From: Bacillus timonensis
GTDB taxonomy: Bacteria; Bacillota; Bacilli; Bacillales; Bacillaceae_L
Length of the DNA: 63,942 nt
Direction of reading: 5' to 3'
Assembly: GCF_004799755.1 (NCBI RefSeq)
Contig: NZ_SLUB01000024.1
Coordinates: 1-63,942, forward strand
This document shows positions 17,654-26,861 of the stretch, piece after piece. Made by a program: the position numbers and the translations under genes. Position 1 is the stretch's first letter, and the number at the start of each line of letters is the position of its first letter. The notes under the pieces were generated by a model. That model ran no database searches and was not told the origin of the DNA. It worked only from the letters and a program-made list of their open reading frames with translations.

Positions 17654-18061
17654 TTATGCCACTTTTATTGCTTTTCCAAATGGAACTTTCGGTAGATAAT
17701 CATCTGGAATAAGCCAGAATACTTCAGCTTTTACATCCAACTCATCGTAAAAATAGCCTGTCACATCCGTTATATAAAATAAGGTATCAATTTTCTCCTG
17801 ATCTGCCCACTCCAGCACTTCCGTATAGGAGGACTTACCATGCGTATAATATTTAATAGTAGGATTTTGTATGGAAGTGATGCTTCTTATTTTAAAATCA
17901 GCTTGGACAAGCTGTGTTTCCGGAACCATTTCTCCAAAAAACTTTATGATATTGTTTATTAAAATAGATCGCACTTGATTGGTCGAAGTATCTATGGCAA
18001 GTGCAATCTTCTTGTCTTTTCGACTTTTAAGTAAATCCATCAGTGATCTTTGCCATCTCAC
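17654..18061 (-). CDS. Stand-alone VWA-like (DUF2201-type) domain protein, possibly truncated
   Basis: About 135 residues. KIALAIDTSTNQVRS resembles the first strand and metal-site loop (DxS) of VWA domains. The C-terminal LFYITDVTGYF and VFWLIPDDYLPKVPFGKAI match the terminal strand of DUF2201 proteins (pvlWvlt...PPFG). Full-length family members are about 400 residues with an N-terminal helical part; here only the VWA-like part is present, and DTS lacks the usual following GS. Upstream DNA shows no remnant of the missing part, so it may be a short family member or a decayed gene. Start is uncertain: GTG at 18061 with GAGGAG 11 nt upstream is chosen. Confidence 0.55.
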   Translation of the reverse strand: MRWQRSLMDLLKSRKDKKIALAIDTSTNQVRSILINNIIKFFGEMVPETQLVQADFKIRSITSIQNPTIKYYTHGKSSYTEVLEWADQEKIDTLFYITDVTGYFYDELDVKAEVFWLIPDDYLPKVPFGKAIKVA

Positions 18062-18221
18062 AACAGCACCCACTCCTCATGCTTAATCACCAAAGGAAGA
18101 ATACCCTGGCTACTCTATTTTGTCTCGTTTTTTAACCAAATATGAACGGTTCAACTAACAATACTTGGATAGCTTATTTGTAACGTCGGTAGGCAAACTA
18201 TCAAATATTGGGGGAATGAAA

Positions 18222-18500
18222 ATGAATATTTCAAAGCAAGAAATACTCGAAAAACTAGCAGAAAATAATGGAAGTGGGTATGTGGAACTGAGTGGGCTTC
18301 TACACGAAATCAAACTTCTAAATGGAAATCAAATTGCTTTTACAGGAGCATGTTGGAAATGGACGCAAACGGAGATGCCTTCCGCCCATGGTGACTACAG
18401 TGTGTTGACCGATGTTCTTGTTGAAGAAGACCTGATGATCCCAAGATTTCCTACACAGGATTATTATGAGTTTTACGAATCAGTTCATGATTTTTCATAA
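18222..18500 (+). CDS. Small protein of unknown function
   Basis: A 92-residue soluble protein beginning MNISKQEILEKLAENNGSGY, with aromatic-rich middle (ACWKWTQTEMP) and acidic tail. Not recognised. The ATG at 18222 is preferred: GGGGGAA lies 6-7 nt upstream, while the ATG six bases earlier is too close. It precedes the thioredoxin-like gene by 73 nt on the same strand and may be co-transcribed with it, since no terminator is visible between them. Confidence 0.65.
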   Translation: MNISKQEILEKLAENNGSGYVELSGLLHEIKLLNGNQIAFTGACWKWTQTEMPSAHGDYSVLTDVLVEEDLMIPRFPTQDYYEFYESVHDFS

Positions 18501-18573
18501 GCAACTTAGTGGTATGATTTTCCTTAATCATTTATAGTAAATGCAGGTAATCAATTTTGAGGAGGCATACATA

Positions 18574-19134
18574 ATGACAAACTTAAAGCCATGGTTTGAA
18601 AAAGGCATGAACCAATACGACTACATTAACAGCATGAAAGTTCATAAAGAAAATTTACTAAAGGTGTATAATCAGTTTCGTTTAGACGAATCTGATAAAG
18701 ACCTACTCCAAGCGCTTCAGGAAAAAGAATTAAAAGCCATCATTCTGGCCGCTGATTGGTGTGGGGATGCAATGGTCAACCTTCCTATCCTCATGAGAAT
18801 TGCAGATGAGGCTTTGCTCGAAACTCGATATTTGATTCGCGATGAAAATTTAGAGCTAATGGATCAATACTTGACAAACGGAAAGTCTCGTTCCATTCCA
18901 ATTATTATTTTCGTGAATAAGGACTTTGAAGAGGTTGGTAAATGGGGACCAAGAGCACCTGAAGCTCAAGTGATTGCAGATGAATTAAAGGCACAGGTTC
19001 CTGATAAGGAGTCACCTGAATATGATGCTGCATTTAAGGCATTTATTAAATCGTTTACTGAACGAATTACAACAGATGAAGCGCTTTGGAATAACATTAA
19101 AAATAGCATTATTTCCACTTTGAAGGACGCATAA
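18574..19134 (+). CDS. Thioredoxin-like fold protein with a single active-site cysteine
   Basis: A 186-residue cytosolic protein. The thioredoxin-like core (about 50-140) has ILAADWCGDAMVNLP in place of the WCxxC motif: one cysteine, with Asp/Ala where the second cysteine would be. The cis-proline segment is SRSIPIIIF. This WCGD pattern is characteristic of the Thioredoxin_9-type family common in Bacillota, so the missing cysteine is a family trait. GAGGAGG lies 7 nt before the ATG. Could serve as a monothiol reductase or a bacillithiol-related protein; that is inference. Confidence 0.78.
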   Translation: MTNLKPWFEKGMNQYDYINSMKVHKENLLKVYNQFRLDESDKDLLQALQEKELKAIILAADWCGDAMVNLPILMRIADEALLETRYLIRDENLELMDQYLTNGKSRSIPIIIFVNKDFEEVGKWGPRAPEAQVIADELKAQVPDKESPEYDAAFKAFIKSFTERITTDEALWNNIKNSIISTLKDA

Positions 19135-19164
19135 TACTCTGACCTCAAAACATATACTAAACGT

Positions 19165-19235
19165 AAGACCGTCCACTACTTCCAACATCGCTTGTTGCGG
19201 GACTAACCAGAACGGAAATGTGGGCGGTCTTTTTC
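19165..19235 (+). terminator. Long-loop terminator after the thioredoxin-like gene
   Basis: Arms AAGACCGTCCAC (19165-19176) and GTGGGCGGTCTT (19220-19231) with one mismatch, then TTTTC. The 43-nt loop is unusually large and itself contains CAACA/TGTTG pairing. Confidence 0.75.
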
Positions 19236-19237
19236 TA

Positions 19238-19738
19238 TTATATAGGAAGAAAAAGGTGTGTCAGGAATACAAAGGTGAAAATAAAAGCAGTTGTGTAATG
19301 GAATTTTCGCCGAATTCCCGAAGATTTTTTATGGCGTAGGTACCCTGCAAACATCGTCAGTGCTAGACATAGAATGGCAATCATTCCGCTTATGATCTTA
19401 GGACTTGCATATCCCACGATTTCTCCAAGTTTGACAAGCATGATTCCCCCATGAAACACAATTAACATCGTTCCAATGATAGCAAGTTTGATATGAGATT
19501 TCATCATATAGCGTGACATCTTTGCAAGTGTAATTTTCAGCTTTCGAACTTTTGTCCTGCGGATGACCAGAAAGATAAAATACATATTTACATTGATGAT
19601 AAAAAGGATAAGTGCGATTTGGGCGAAAGCTTGCCCTAATGTGAGGATTTGAGAGTCATGTGTTCTAAAAATCCATATGTAAATAAATGTGCTAATCACG
19701 AGCAGCGCATTTATGGAAATCCAAATATAATAGGCCAT
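19238..19738 (-). CDS. Four/five-helix membrane protein with two HX13H motifs, candidate di-haem cytochrome b
   Basis: A 166-residue integral membrane protein with helices at about 2-24, 38-60, 84-102, 116-132 and 144-164. One helix carries two histidines 14 residues apart (SHIKLAIIG...FHGG), and the last helix repeats this spacing (FHYTTAF...THLF). Two histidine pairs at HX13H spacing on two helices are the bis-histidyl haem-b ligand pattern of ferric-reductase/NOX and cytochrome b561-like proteins. I do not recognise the exact family. The ATG at 19738 follows GGAGGGG by about 6 nt. Monocistronic. Confidence 0.65.
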   Translation of the reverse strand: MAYYIWISINALLVISTFIYIWIFRTHDSQILTLGQAFAQIALILFIINVNMYFIFLVIRRTKVRKLKITLAKMSRYMMKSHIKLAIIGTMLIVFHGGIMLVKLGEIVGYASPKIISGMIAILCLALTMFAGYLRHKKSSGIRRKFHYTTAFIFTFVFLTHLFLPI

Positions 19739-19901
19739 CCTCAACCCTCCCCTTCTATTTTTCCCCATTTTACCAGATGGTTATAAAATATGTAGTGTGG
19801 GATATCACTTGGGATGAATGAGTCGTAATTTCTTCTACCATATTCATCCTCCTCCAAACATGCTAGAATTGAAGGTAAGATCAAGAATGGAGGTTAAGGA
19901 A

Positions 19902-20132
19902 ATGTCCACATGTAATATCAATCACACAAAAGAAGATGTAATCAAAAAACTTCAAAGCCAAGAAAGCTTTTTGCCTATTGAACTTTATTGCAGTGCGGTC
20001 CAATTCTTAGAAACTGAACGCACTCAGTTAACACTAAACGAATTATTTCACCTCTTAAAAAAGTATGATTTAGCTTCTGAAGAAGAACAACAAAATCGCA
20101 ATCTTGCGATGGAAGAACTCTTTAAAGCATAA
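19902..20132 (+). CDS. Small helical protein of unknown function
   Basis: A 76-residue protein beginning MSTCNINHTKEDV, predicted mostly alpha-helical, with many Glu/Gln and leucines (LNELFHLLKKYDL). Not recognised. The ATG at 19902 was chosen because AGGTTAAGG lies close upstream; an ATG at 19887 lacks a site. Ends at a terminator shared with convergent recQ. Confidence 0.6.
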   Translation: MSTCNINHTKEDVIKKLQSQESFLPIELYCSAVQFLETERTQLTLNELFHLLKKYDLASEEEQQNRNLAMEELFKA

Positions 20133-20135
20133 GGG

Positions 20136-20160
20136 AAGGCACCACAAATGTGGTGCCTTT
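20136..20160. terminator. Bidirectional terminator between the 19902 gene and recQ
   Basis: AAGGCACCAC / GTGGTGCCTT stem with a tight AAAT loop, T-rich on the plus side. Confidence 0.8.
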
Positions 20161-21943
20161 AGTTAGCTGTACTTTTTTCCTCGACATAGTCCCGTATCGC
20201 AGTTAAGAAATCTTCACCGTAGCGCTCTAGTTTCATCTGCGCAACCCCTTTTATTTCAAGAAGTTCTTTCTCATCTACAGGTGCCACTTCACTCATTTCT
20301 CGTAATGTACTATCTGAGAATACGATATACGGCGGAACCCCGTCACGTGTAGAAATGCTTTTACGTACCTCGCGGAGAATTTCAAATAATGTATTGTCGG
20401 TGACAACTTGCTTTTTCTTCACCTGTTCTTTCTTGAAAATTTTGATTTCCCCTTTTAGAACAGGTAATGCTTTTGCATCAAGGATGAGCACTGGGTATTG
20501 AGAGTTTGTTAGTTTGACATACCCTTCTGCAGCCAAAAAGTCAATTAGGCCGACGATTTGTTTTTCTGAATACTGTTTCAATAACCCATAGGTCGACAAG
20601 GAAGTAAAACCAAAATCTTGAATTTTTTTATTCCTTGAACCCTTTAACACCTGCGCAACTAAGGTCTTTCCATAACGTTCCTTCATCCGTTTGATACATG
20701 AAAACACCATAAGCGCCTCGGTTGTCACGTCGATTTTTTCACGGTCATCTTTACAATTCACACAGCGACCGCATTCCACGCTCTCCTTCTCCCCGAAATA
20801 TTCCAAAATATAGCTTTGTAAGCATTTCTCAGTGTGACAGTAGTCAATCATTTGCTGGAGCTTGTGATACTCCTGCTCTTTTTTCACTTCATCCACCGTA
20901 GATTGCTCGATTAGGAATTTTTGGAGTTGGATATCCTGTGATGCAAATAATAGATAACAATCACTTTTTTCACCATCACGCCCTGCTCGTCCCGCTTCTT
21001 GGTAGTAGGCTTCAATGTTTTTCGGTAGATTGTAGTGAATGACATATCTTACATTACTTTTATCAATACCCATACCGAATGCATTTGTGGCTACCATAAC
21101 ATTCACAGTGTCAAATAGGAAATCTTCCTGCGCTTGTTTTCGCTCTTCATCCGATAGTCCTGCATGATATTTCCCTACAGAAAAACCTTCTCTTTCTAGA
21201 AATGAATGAAGTTCATTAACCTCCCGACGAGTTGCTGCATAGACAATTCCCGATTGGTTCTTATTTTCTAATAAAAAGCTTTTCACAAAATCTCGCTTGT
21301 TTTCACCTTTTAAGACATTGAAGGTTAAATTATCTCTCGCAAACCCTGTGATGAATACAGCATAAGGGTCAATTTGAAGTTGGCTGCAAATATCTTCTTT
21401 TACTTCTACCGTTGCGGTTGCGGTTAATGCTGAAACAACCGGTTTTGATGGTAGTTCCGCAATCATATCGTGGATATTTCGGTAGCTTGGTCTGAAATCA
21501 TGTCCCCATTGTGAAATACAATGCGCTTCATCAACAGCAATCATTGAAATGGGAATGGAAGATAAAAGAGATCGAAATTGAGAGGATTCGAGTCGTTCAG
21601 GAGCAATATATATGATTTTATAGCGACCAGCGCGTGCATCCTGCAGTCTTTCCTGAATTTCTTGCATGGAAATACTACTATTAATATAAGTAGCCGATAT
21701 ACCCACACCAAGCAACGTGTCTACCTGGTCCTTCATTAACGAAATTAATGGTGAAATGACAATCGTTATTCCCTCAAAAATCAGAGCAGGGATTTGATAA
21801 CATAACGACTTTCCACCCCCAGTAGGCATAATGGCGAGTGTATCGTATCCTTGTAAAATGTTCTCGATAATGGATTCCTGCCCCGGTCTAAAAGACGGAT
21901 AGCCGAAATACGACTGTAAAACTTGCTTTGCTTGTTCAATCAT
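20159..21943 (-). CDS. recQ: ATP-dependent DNA helicase RecQ
   Basis: A 594-residue superfamily 2 helicase; unwinds DNA 3-prime to 5-prime in recombination and repair. Motif 0 [11 protein letters not shown], motif [13 protein letters not shown], motif [17 protein letters not shown] with the aromatic-rich loop, motif [11 protein letters not shown]. The zinc-binding RQC region has four cysteines ([11 protein letters not shown]...CGRCVNC), and the HRDC domain occupies the last ~75 residues. This is a complete RecQ. The ATG at 21943 has AAGGTG 6 nt upstream; a GTG nine bases earlier is the alternative. Bacillus species often carry two RecQ paralogues (RecQ and RecS); presence of zinc site and HRDC fits the RecQ type. 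Confidence 0.94.
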   Translation of the reverse strand: MIEQAKQVLQSYFGYPSFRPGQESIIENILQGYDTLAIMPTGGGKSLCYQIPALIFEGITIVISPLISLMKDQVDTLLGVGISATYINSSISMQEIQERLQDARAGRYKIIYIAPERLESSQFRSLLSSIPISMIAVDEAHCISQWGHDFRPSYRNIHDMIAELPSKPVVSALTATATVEVKEDICSQLQIDPYAVFITGFARDNLTFNVLKGENKRDFVKSFLLENKNQSGIVYAATRREVNELHSFLEREGFSVGKYHAGLSDEERKQAQEDFLFDTVNVMVATNAFGMGIDKSNVRYVIHYNLPKNIEAYYQEAGRAGRDGEKSDCYLLFASQDIQLQKFLIEQSTVDEVKKEQEYHKLQQMIDYCHTEKCLQSYILEYFGEKESVECGRCVNCKDDREKIDVTTEALMVFSCIKRMKERYGKTLVAQVLKGSRNKKIQDFGFTSLSTYGLLKQYSEKQIVGLIDFLAAEGYVKLTNSQYPVLILDAKALPVLKGEIKIFKKEQVKKKQVVTDNTLFEILREVRKSISTRDGVPPYIVFSDSTLREMSEVAPVDEKELLEIKGVAQMKLERYGEDFLTAIRDYVEEKSTAN

Positions 21944-21952
21944 AGAAAACAC

Positions 21953-22272
21953 CTTTTTAAATTATTTTACTTAAATTGTTAAAAATGTGCGTTTGACGCA
22001 GTGTACTACCCCACATGTCCGTGTACCTTCGTGCATACTATACAGTGTGGTGTTAGCTCCTTATTCTTTATCTGTTCGTGTATGGAAGTGAGAAATCACT
22101 TCCTCTTTTTTTTATCCACACGAAATGGATCAAAAAAGTGTGGCCACTCTGACGTGGCGTTTTTAATCTTTAATCTATAGTTAAGTTCATTATAAAGGAA
22201 GAAGATAAAGGTGGGAAGGGTATCTTCCGTGTGGTAATATAAAACTAAAAAACTATGTTGAGGATGAAGCAC
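21953..22272 (+). other. recQ-yeiH intergenic region with plus-oriented terminators
   Basis: Two hairpins point along the plus strand. A perfect 8-bp stem GGAAGTGA/TCACTTCC with GAAA loop at 22084-22103 is followed by TCTTTTTTTTT. A weaker GCCAC/GTGGC at 22143-22158 is followed by GTTTTTA. No gene precedes them on this strand, so they end either a small RNA starting near 21990-22045 or a prematurely terminated yeiH leader. Confidence 0.55.
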
Positions 22273-23325
22273 GTGAGAAATGCAGATTTACAAGTATCAC
22301 AACCTTATGAAAAAAAATCTTTTTTATTCGATTATACACTCTCACTTCGAAATAAGCTGCCTGGTATCGCGCTTGTTTTTATTATCGGTGTACTGGCTAA
22401 CTCTTTAGGGAAAGATTTCCCATTAATCGGTGGTGCCGTGATTGCCATCATCATCGGGATCTTAGTCCGTAACTTTTTACACATTCCTGCTGTCTATACG
22501 GAAGGTATCTCCTATACATTAAAAACACTACTGAAAACGGCCATTGTACTGCTTGGTTTCGGTCTTAGTTATGCTAGTATTTTCCAACTGGGATATGAGG
22601 CAGTTCTTTTAGTCATAATCGCGGTTTTATCTGGAATTGTATTTACTTTTATTTTGGCCAAGCTGTTTAAACTTGAAGGAAATATCCCGATTCTCGTTTC
22701 ACTTGGAACCGCCATTTGTGGAGCTACCGCCATTGTCACATCAAGCCCGATTATTCGCGCCAAAGAGGAAGAAACGGCATATGCGATTAATACAATCTTT
22801 GCTTATAATGTATTAGCCGTATTATTCTATCCTCTATTAGGACAACTTTTTTCGATGCCCGACAATATTTTTGGAATGTGGGCAGGTGTCGCGATTCATG
22901 ATACTTCGTCAGTAGTTGCTGCGGGGTATAGTTATAGCAGTGCAGCCGGAGATACGTCTGTTGTGATTAAATTAATTCGAACACTCATGCTAGTTCCTGT
23001 GATGTTGATTCTGTCAATCTTTATTTCTATGAAATCTAAAGAGAGCAAGACAAACAAGGTGAAAATTAGCAAGATATTTCCAACCTTTATCTTATTTTTC
23101 GCCGGAGCTGTTGCGATTAATACGATTTTCTCACTTCCCACATCTTTTACCAGTGTAACAGATGGAGTCGCGAAATTCTTAATCCTCATGGTGATGGCAA
23201 GCGTTGGTCTTGGGACAGATTTTAAAAAGATTAAGTCCGTTGGTTTACGCCCTTTATTTGTAGGGTTGATTTCATCCATTATGATGGGGATTTTAACCTT
23301 AACCATTATTCTTATGCTGTATTAA
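22273..23325 (+). CDS. YeiH/UPF0324-family putative sulfate exporter
   Basis: A 350-residue inner-membrane protein with about ten helices. It has the family landmarks ICGATAIVTSSPII (near 155-170), AVLFYPLLG and VAIHDTSSVVAAG (near 205-218). Members of this Cons_hypoth698 family are annotated as putative sulfate/inorganic anion exporters and often accompany sulfur metabolism genes. The GTG at 22273 is preferred because TTGAGGA lies 8 nt upstream; ATGs at 22255 and 22264 are too near that site. Upstream terminators suggest attenuation control. Ends in a perfect terminator. Confidence 0.85.
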   Translation: MRNADLQVSQPYEKKSFLFDYTLSLRNKLPGIALVFIIGVLANSLGKDFPLIGGAVIAIIIGILVRNFLHIPAVYTEGISYTLKTLLKTAIVLLGFGLSYASIFQLGYEAVLLVIIAVLSGIVFTFILAKLFKLEGNIPILVSLGTAICGATAIVTSSPIIRAKEEETAYAINTIFAYNVLAVLFYPLLGQLFSMPDNIFGMWAGVAIHDTSSVVAAGYSYSSAAGDTSVVIKLIRTLMLVPVMLILSIFISMKSKESKTNKVKISKIFPTFILFFAGAVAINTIFSLPTSFTSVTDGVAKFLILMVMASVGLGTDFKKIKSVGLRPLFVGLISSIMMGILTLTIILMLY

Positions 23326-23329
23326 AAAG

Positions 23330-23360
23330 AAGTTGGGAATTCATTTCCCAACTTTTTTTC
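23330..23360. terminator. Bidirectional terminator after yeiH
   Basis: A 10-bp perfect stem AAGTTGGGAA / TTCCCAACTT, then seven T on the plus strand. It overlaps the stop of the convergent gene at 23341. Confidence 0.9.
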
Positions 23361-23763
23361 GTTCCTCCAAAATATCGCAAATCATTTGAATATGAAATGA
23401 TGCCCACGCTTTTTCACGAAAGTGTAGAATGACGGTAAAAAAGAGGAGAAAAAAATAAATAATCGTGAAGAGAATTAAATAAAGATATCCTCTTCCAAAC
23501 AAAAACTTTTGTATTTGGGTTGAAAAAAGAAATAAAAACCACGGGATGGCTGTGATTAAAATGGGAATGATGCCGGAGCCATTTTGTTCTTTTAACATGC
23601 GGTAATAAATAATTTTTAAGGTTTGCGAGTCAATTCCTTCATAAAAGGACTGGATGGAACGCACTTCCTCCATTTCCTTCAAATGTGTAAAAGTTCGGTC
23701 TTTTCGCGCGTTCTTTTTTAGCTTTAAAAAGATTTTATGTGCATCTCCACGAAACGAAATCAA
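23341..23763 (-). CDS. Small two-helix membrane protein of unknown function
   Basis: About 140 residues. A charged N-terminal cytoplasmic part (KIFLKLKKNARKDR) is followed by two adjacent transmembrane helices (about 68-88 and 93-116) and a short charged tail. Not recognised. The start is uncertain; the TTG at 23763 is chosen because GAGGTG lies 6 nt upstream. The frame extends to 23832 but that start falls in the fdhF terminator. It follows fdhF on the same strand and may receive read-through. Confidence 0.5.
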   Translation of the reverse strand: MISFRGDAHKIFLKLKKNARKDRTFTHLKEMEEVRSIQSFYEGIDSQTLKIIYYRMLKEQNGSGIIPILITAIPWFLFLFSTQIQKFLFGRGYLYLILFTIIYFFLLFFTVILHFREKAWASFHIQMICDILEERKKVGK

Positions 23764-23819
23764 TTGTAACACCTCAGAAAAAGTAACATTATTGTTATCA
23801 ATTCCCTGTTTCAAGCATA

Positions 23820-23853
23820 AAAATGCCCCCAACTTTTAGTTTTGGAGGCATAT
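23820..23853 (-). terminator. fdhF-type gene terminator
   Basis: On the minus strand ATGCCTCCAAA and GTTGGGGGCAT pair (two G-U) around ACTAAAA, followed by TTTTTA. Confidence 0.75.
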
Positions 23854-23856
23854 CTT

Positions 23857-26220
23857 TTATGCTGGAGGATTAATGTCTAGATCATCCTCAATTTCCTTTT
23901 CTTGATATTGTGTATCTTTTCGTGCATTGAAACGCTCTGCTTTCTCAACGTATACGGCAATGTTATAATCAGGGATTCCTGCAAATTTTTCATAGCGGCC
24001 TTTTGGAAGGAGGAAGTTACCTTCTGGGAAGAACACGCCAAGATTTTTTCTTGCGATATCCGCAAATTTTGCTTTTCCTTGGAAAACTCCAAAGCCATTG
24101 TGAACAACGATTGCTTCACCTTCTGCAACACGAAGGTCTTTAGCATCCTGAGGATTGATTAACACATCATAACGACCTGCTCCATTAAATGGGTCGACCT
24201 CTTTATAAATCATCGAGTTAAATTGCTTCCCACGGCGAGTGGTTAACACGAATTGCTCTTCTTTTTTACCGAAATCAGGAATTTCAACTTGAATTAAGTT
24301 CCCTCTGCCATCAGGCGTCGGACACACTCCGCCTTCACAAAGCCATGCTCCTCCCCATTGGAACACATCCCCTTTTTTCTTGAGATGTTGGATTCCGTTG
24401 TAATTCGGATTGGCAATTGCAATTTCGTCGCGAATTTCCTGTCCACTCTTAAAATCAATTAAATGCGCACTTTCAGGTTTAACTCGCTTGGCAAGATCGA
24501 CATAGATCTTCCATTCTGCGCGAGCTTCTTTTATCTCATTTTTGTTCCCTTCAATTTCAGGTGAAAAATACACCATTCGTTCAGTCGAAGTCGAAGTTCC
24601 CCCACCCTCTTGTTCATAACGGGTTTTGGCAGGCAACACAATCACGGCTTCCTTTGCATCCAATAGGGTTGATGTATTTAAAATGATATCTTGATGAACA
24701 CGGATCTCAAGCTCAGATAGGGCCTTTTCAACAAAACCAGGGTCTGGCATCGTTTCAAGGAAATTACCTCCGGACATATAATAGAGCTTTACTTTTCTTT
24801 CGTGGTCGTCTGGAAGCACAATATTCTCTAAGGTGACTCCAACAATATCGCCTTGCCATTTTTCAATCTCAAAGCCCCACACCTTTTCCATTCGCTCAAT
24901 ATTTTTTTCATCAAATTCGCCACCAGGCAGAACAAATGGATCTGCTCCCATTTCACCTGACCCTTGTACAGAGGAATGACCACGGAACGGCATTAATCCG
25001 TTGTGCTTACGACCAAGGTGACCACGAAGTAAGGCAAGGTTTGCTACCTGTGAAATATTATCGGTCGCAAAGGAATGCATCGTCAACCCCATCGCCCATG
25101 TATACACCACATTTTTACTCTTTGCTAGAAGCTTTGCTAACTCCATCATTCGTTCCATCGAGACGCCTGAAGATTTCTCAATCTCATCCCAGCTTTGCGC
25201 TATAGCATGAGCTTTTAATTCTTCAAAGCCGTTAACATGTTCGTTCACGAATTGATGGTTGATTGCAGAACCGTGTTGATTTTCCTCCATTTCAAACCAA
25301 TGCTTCATAATTCCGAACATGAAGGCAATATCTCCACCAATGTTCACTTGATAGAAATCATCTGCAAGCTTCGTTCCAAATAATGCAGATTCCATATTAG
25401 ACGGAATCCAATATTTATCCATCGCCGGTTCTCTATGTGGATTAATAACGATAATCTTTGTACCGCGCTTTTTCGCTTCAAGCATGTATTTCGTCGAAAC
25501 AGGTGAGCTGTTCGATGCCACACTTCCCCAGAATAGTAACACGTCTGCACCAATCCAATCCTGATAGTTGGCGGTCGATGCCCCAACACCCACGGAACGC
25601 TTCATGGCTGTTTTACTAGGAGAATGACAAATTCGTGAAGCGTTATCAATATGGTTCGTACCCAAGTAACGAGCAACCTTTGCGGCTACATAATAGGATT
25701 CATTCGTAATTCCACGAGAAGTTAAATAAAAAGCATATTGCTTCGGATTCAACTTCTTCATCTTTTCCGCAATCATATCCATTGCTTCATCCCAGGAGAT
25801 TTTGGAAAACTTTCTTTCTCCCTTTCTACGAATCATTGGATACGGTATTCTTCCAAGTTTTCTTAGTTCGGTACTATTATACTTACGCAATTCATCAATA
25901 TCAGCGTGAAGAATTTCTGAATCAATGGCTGGCATTGTACTTAGACGTAGCACATTCAGGCGAGTTGTGCACATATGTGGACCTTTTAGCGTTTGGTCAT
26001 AAAGACCGGAAACACCAAGAGCGCAGCCATCACATACCCCCTGTGTTATAATGCGGGTTGCATATCCGAGATTGTCCTTATTTTCCCATGCGACTTTCAT
26101 CGTGTCACGAATGTGCTTTGGCTTTACCTTTCCTAAACCAAAGGGAATCGGACTGACCCAGTGCTTTGGTTGTGGCATTTTCGTAGACTTAATTGGTCCC
26201 TGATGCTTAGTTTCTCCCAT
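23857..26220 (-). CDS. FdhF/YdeP-family molybdopterin oxidoreductase (formate dehydrogenase alpha-like)
   Basis: A 787-residue cytosolic molybdoenzyme. Near the N-terminus GVCDGCALGVSG and HMCTTRL give the few cysteines typical of the FdhF/YdeP branch rather than a full CxxCxxxC ferredoxin motif. The molybdopterin domains contain NASRICHSPS, LLFWGSVASNSSPV and MPFRGHSSVQGSGEMGA, and the C-terminal molybdopterin dinucleotide-binding domain covers about 660-760. Same architecture as B. subtilis YjgC/YrhE. There is no in-frame TGA or selenocysteine. Neighbours (DUF2294, OFA carrier, fdhD) support a formate-linked role, but YdeP-type members can act on other substrates. Its leader carries the motif-terminator at 26336-26410. 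Confidence 0.88.
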   Translation of the reverse strand: MGETKHQGPIKSTKMPQPKHWVSPIPFGLGKVKPKHIRDTMKVAWENKDNLGYATRIITQGVCDGCALGVSGLYDQTLKGPHMCTTRLNVLRLSTMPAIDSEILHADIDELRKYNSTELRKLGRIPYPMIRRKGERKFSKISWDEAMDMIAEKMKKLNPKQYAFYLTSRGITNESYYVAAKVARYLGTNHIDNASRICHSPSKTAMKRSVGVGASTANYQDWIGADVLLFWGSVASNSSPVSTKYMLEAKKRGTKIIVINPHREPAMDKYWIPSNMESALFGTKLADDFYQVNIGGDIAFMFGIMKHWFEMEENQHGSAINHQFVNEHVNGFEELKAHAIAQSWDEIEKSSGVSMERMMELAKLLAKSKNVVYTWAMGLTMHSFATDNISQVANLALLRGHLGRKHNGLMPFRGHSSVQGSGEMGADPFVLPGGEFDEKNIERMEKVWGFEIEKWQGDIVGVTLENIVLPDDHERKVKLYYMSGGNFLETMPDPGFVEKALSELEIRVHQDIILNTSTLLDAKEAVIVLPAKTRYEQEGGGTSTSTERMVYFSPEIEGNKNEIKEARAEWKIYVDLAKRVKPESAHLIDFKSGQEIRDEIAIANPNYNGIQHLKKKGDVFQWGGAWLCEGGVCPTPDGRGNLIQVEIPDFGKKEEQFVLTTRRGKQFNSMIYKEVDPFNGAGRYDVLINPQDAKDLRVAEGEAIVVHNGFGVFQGKAKFADIARKNLGVFFPEGNFLLPKGRYEKFAGIPDYNIAVYVEKAERFNARKDTQYQEKEIEDDLDINPPA

Positions 26221-26335
26221 GATTAATCCCCCTCTTCCTACTCGTTATTACTATGTGTATGGTAAAAGTTAACTTATATTAACTAAGCTTTCGGCATTCA
26301 TACTGCTTATTCCTTTTAAAAAGTCTTTTATTATA

Positions 26336-26410
26336 GAAAAAACCACCGAAACATGATTCTAGGATGTTAGAAAGATGCAACGGTGGTTAGTCTTTAGCAG
26401 GGTCGCTACC
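26336..26410 (-). promoter_or_regulatory. Conserved leader motif plus terminator upstream of the FdhF-type gene
   Basis: On the minus strand GGTAGCGACCCTGCTA (26396-26410) is followed by TTAACC-type sequence. A terminator comes next: AACCACCG (26381-26388) with CGGTGGTT (26341-26348) and TTTTTTC. The same core TAGCGAnCCTG occurs twice in the OFA leader at 28257-28338. The arrangement is that of an attenuator or riboswitch; family not recognised. Confidence 0.6.
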
Positions 26411-26435
26411 AAGTGCCAACACATGATGTTGTGAT

Positions 26436-26798
26436 TTATTTAGTTGAAAACTTCTTCTCTAAATCTTGATCAAATACAAAGACGGACATTCCGAAATCTC
26501 GGTCAATATCAATATCTACAAATAAATCAACTAGGTTTGAACCTAAAAATTCTTCCATTTCAACGGGTCTATTTTTTCGATACATTTCTTTTACCATTTC
26601 AGTTCTTGCCGCACGAAGCATTTGTTTTCCTTCATCTGCGGCCGCAATAAACTTTTCCACTGGAGATAGGTTTCCTTCCATTTCACATATGGCCCAATTT
26701 TTACAAAAGGTTGTTGTGATTTTACTCGGTCCTTTGCCCATGTGTTTTTTCCGGAAAGACCTTACTAGATTGCTAAACTCGGCTTCGTACTTATTCAT
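26436..26798 (-). CDS. DUF2294 domain protein (YjgD-like)
   Basis: A 120-residue soluble protein: N-terminal helix EFSNLVRSFRKKHMGKGP, then GPSKITTTF, then LRAARTEMVKEMYR. These are the signatures of DUF2294, a family fused or adjacent to FdhF-like oxidoreductases in Bacillus (yjgC-yjgD). Function unknown; presumed accessory to the oxidoreductase. It lies 64 nt after the OFA carrier gene and before the fdhF-type gene, all on the minus strand. Confidence 0.85.
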   Translation of the reverse strand: MNKYEAEFSNLVRSFRKKHMGKGPSKITTTFCKNWAICEMEGNLSPVEKFIAAADEGKQMLRAARTEMVKEMYRKNRPVEMEEFLGSNLVDLFVDIDIDRDFGMSVFVFDQDLEKKFSTK

Positions 26799-26861
26799 TT
26801 TAGTTCTACCCTCTTATCAGTAACTTCATTAACCTTAGTTAATCAAGATTACCAATGAATG

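Noticed and set aside
23857-26220. Selenocysteine-containing formate dehydrogenase
   Set aside because: The frame is continuous with no internal TGA, and the gene belongs to the FdhF/YdeP branch.
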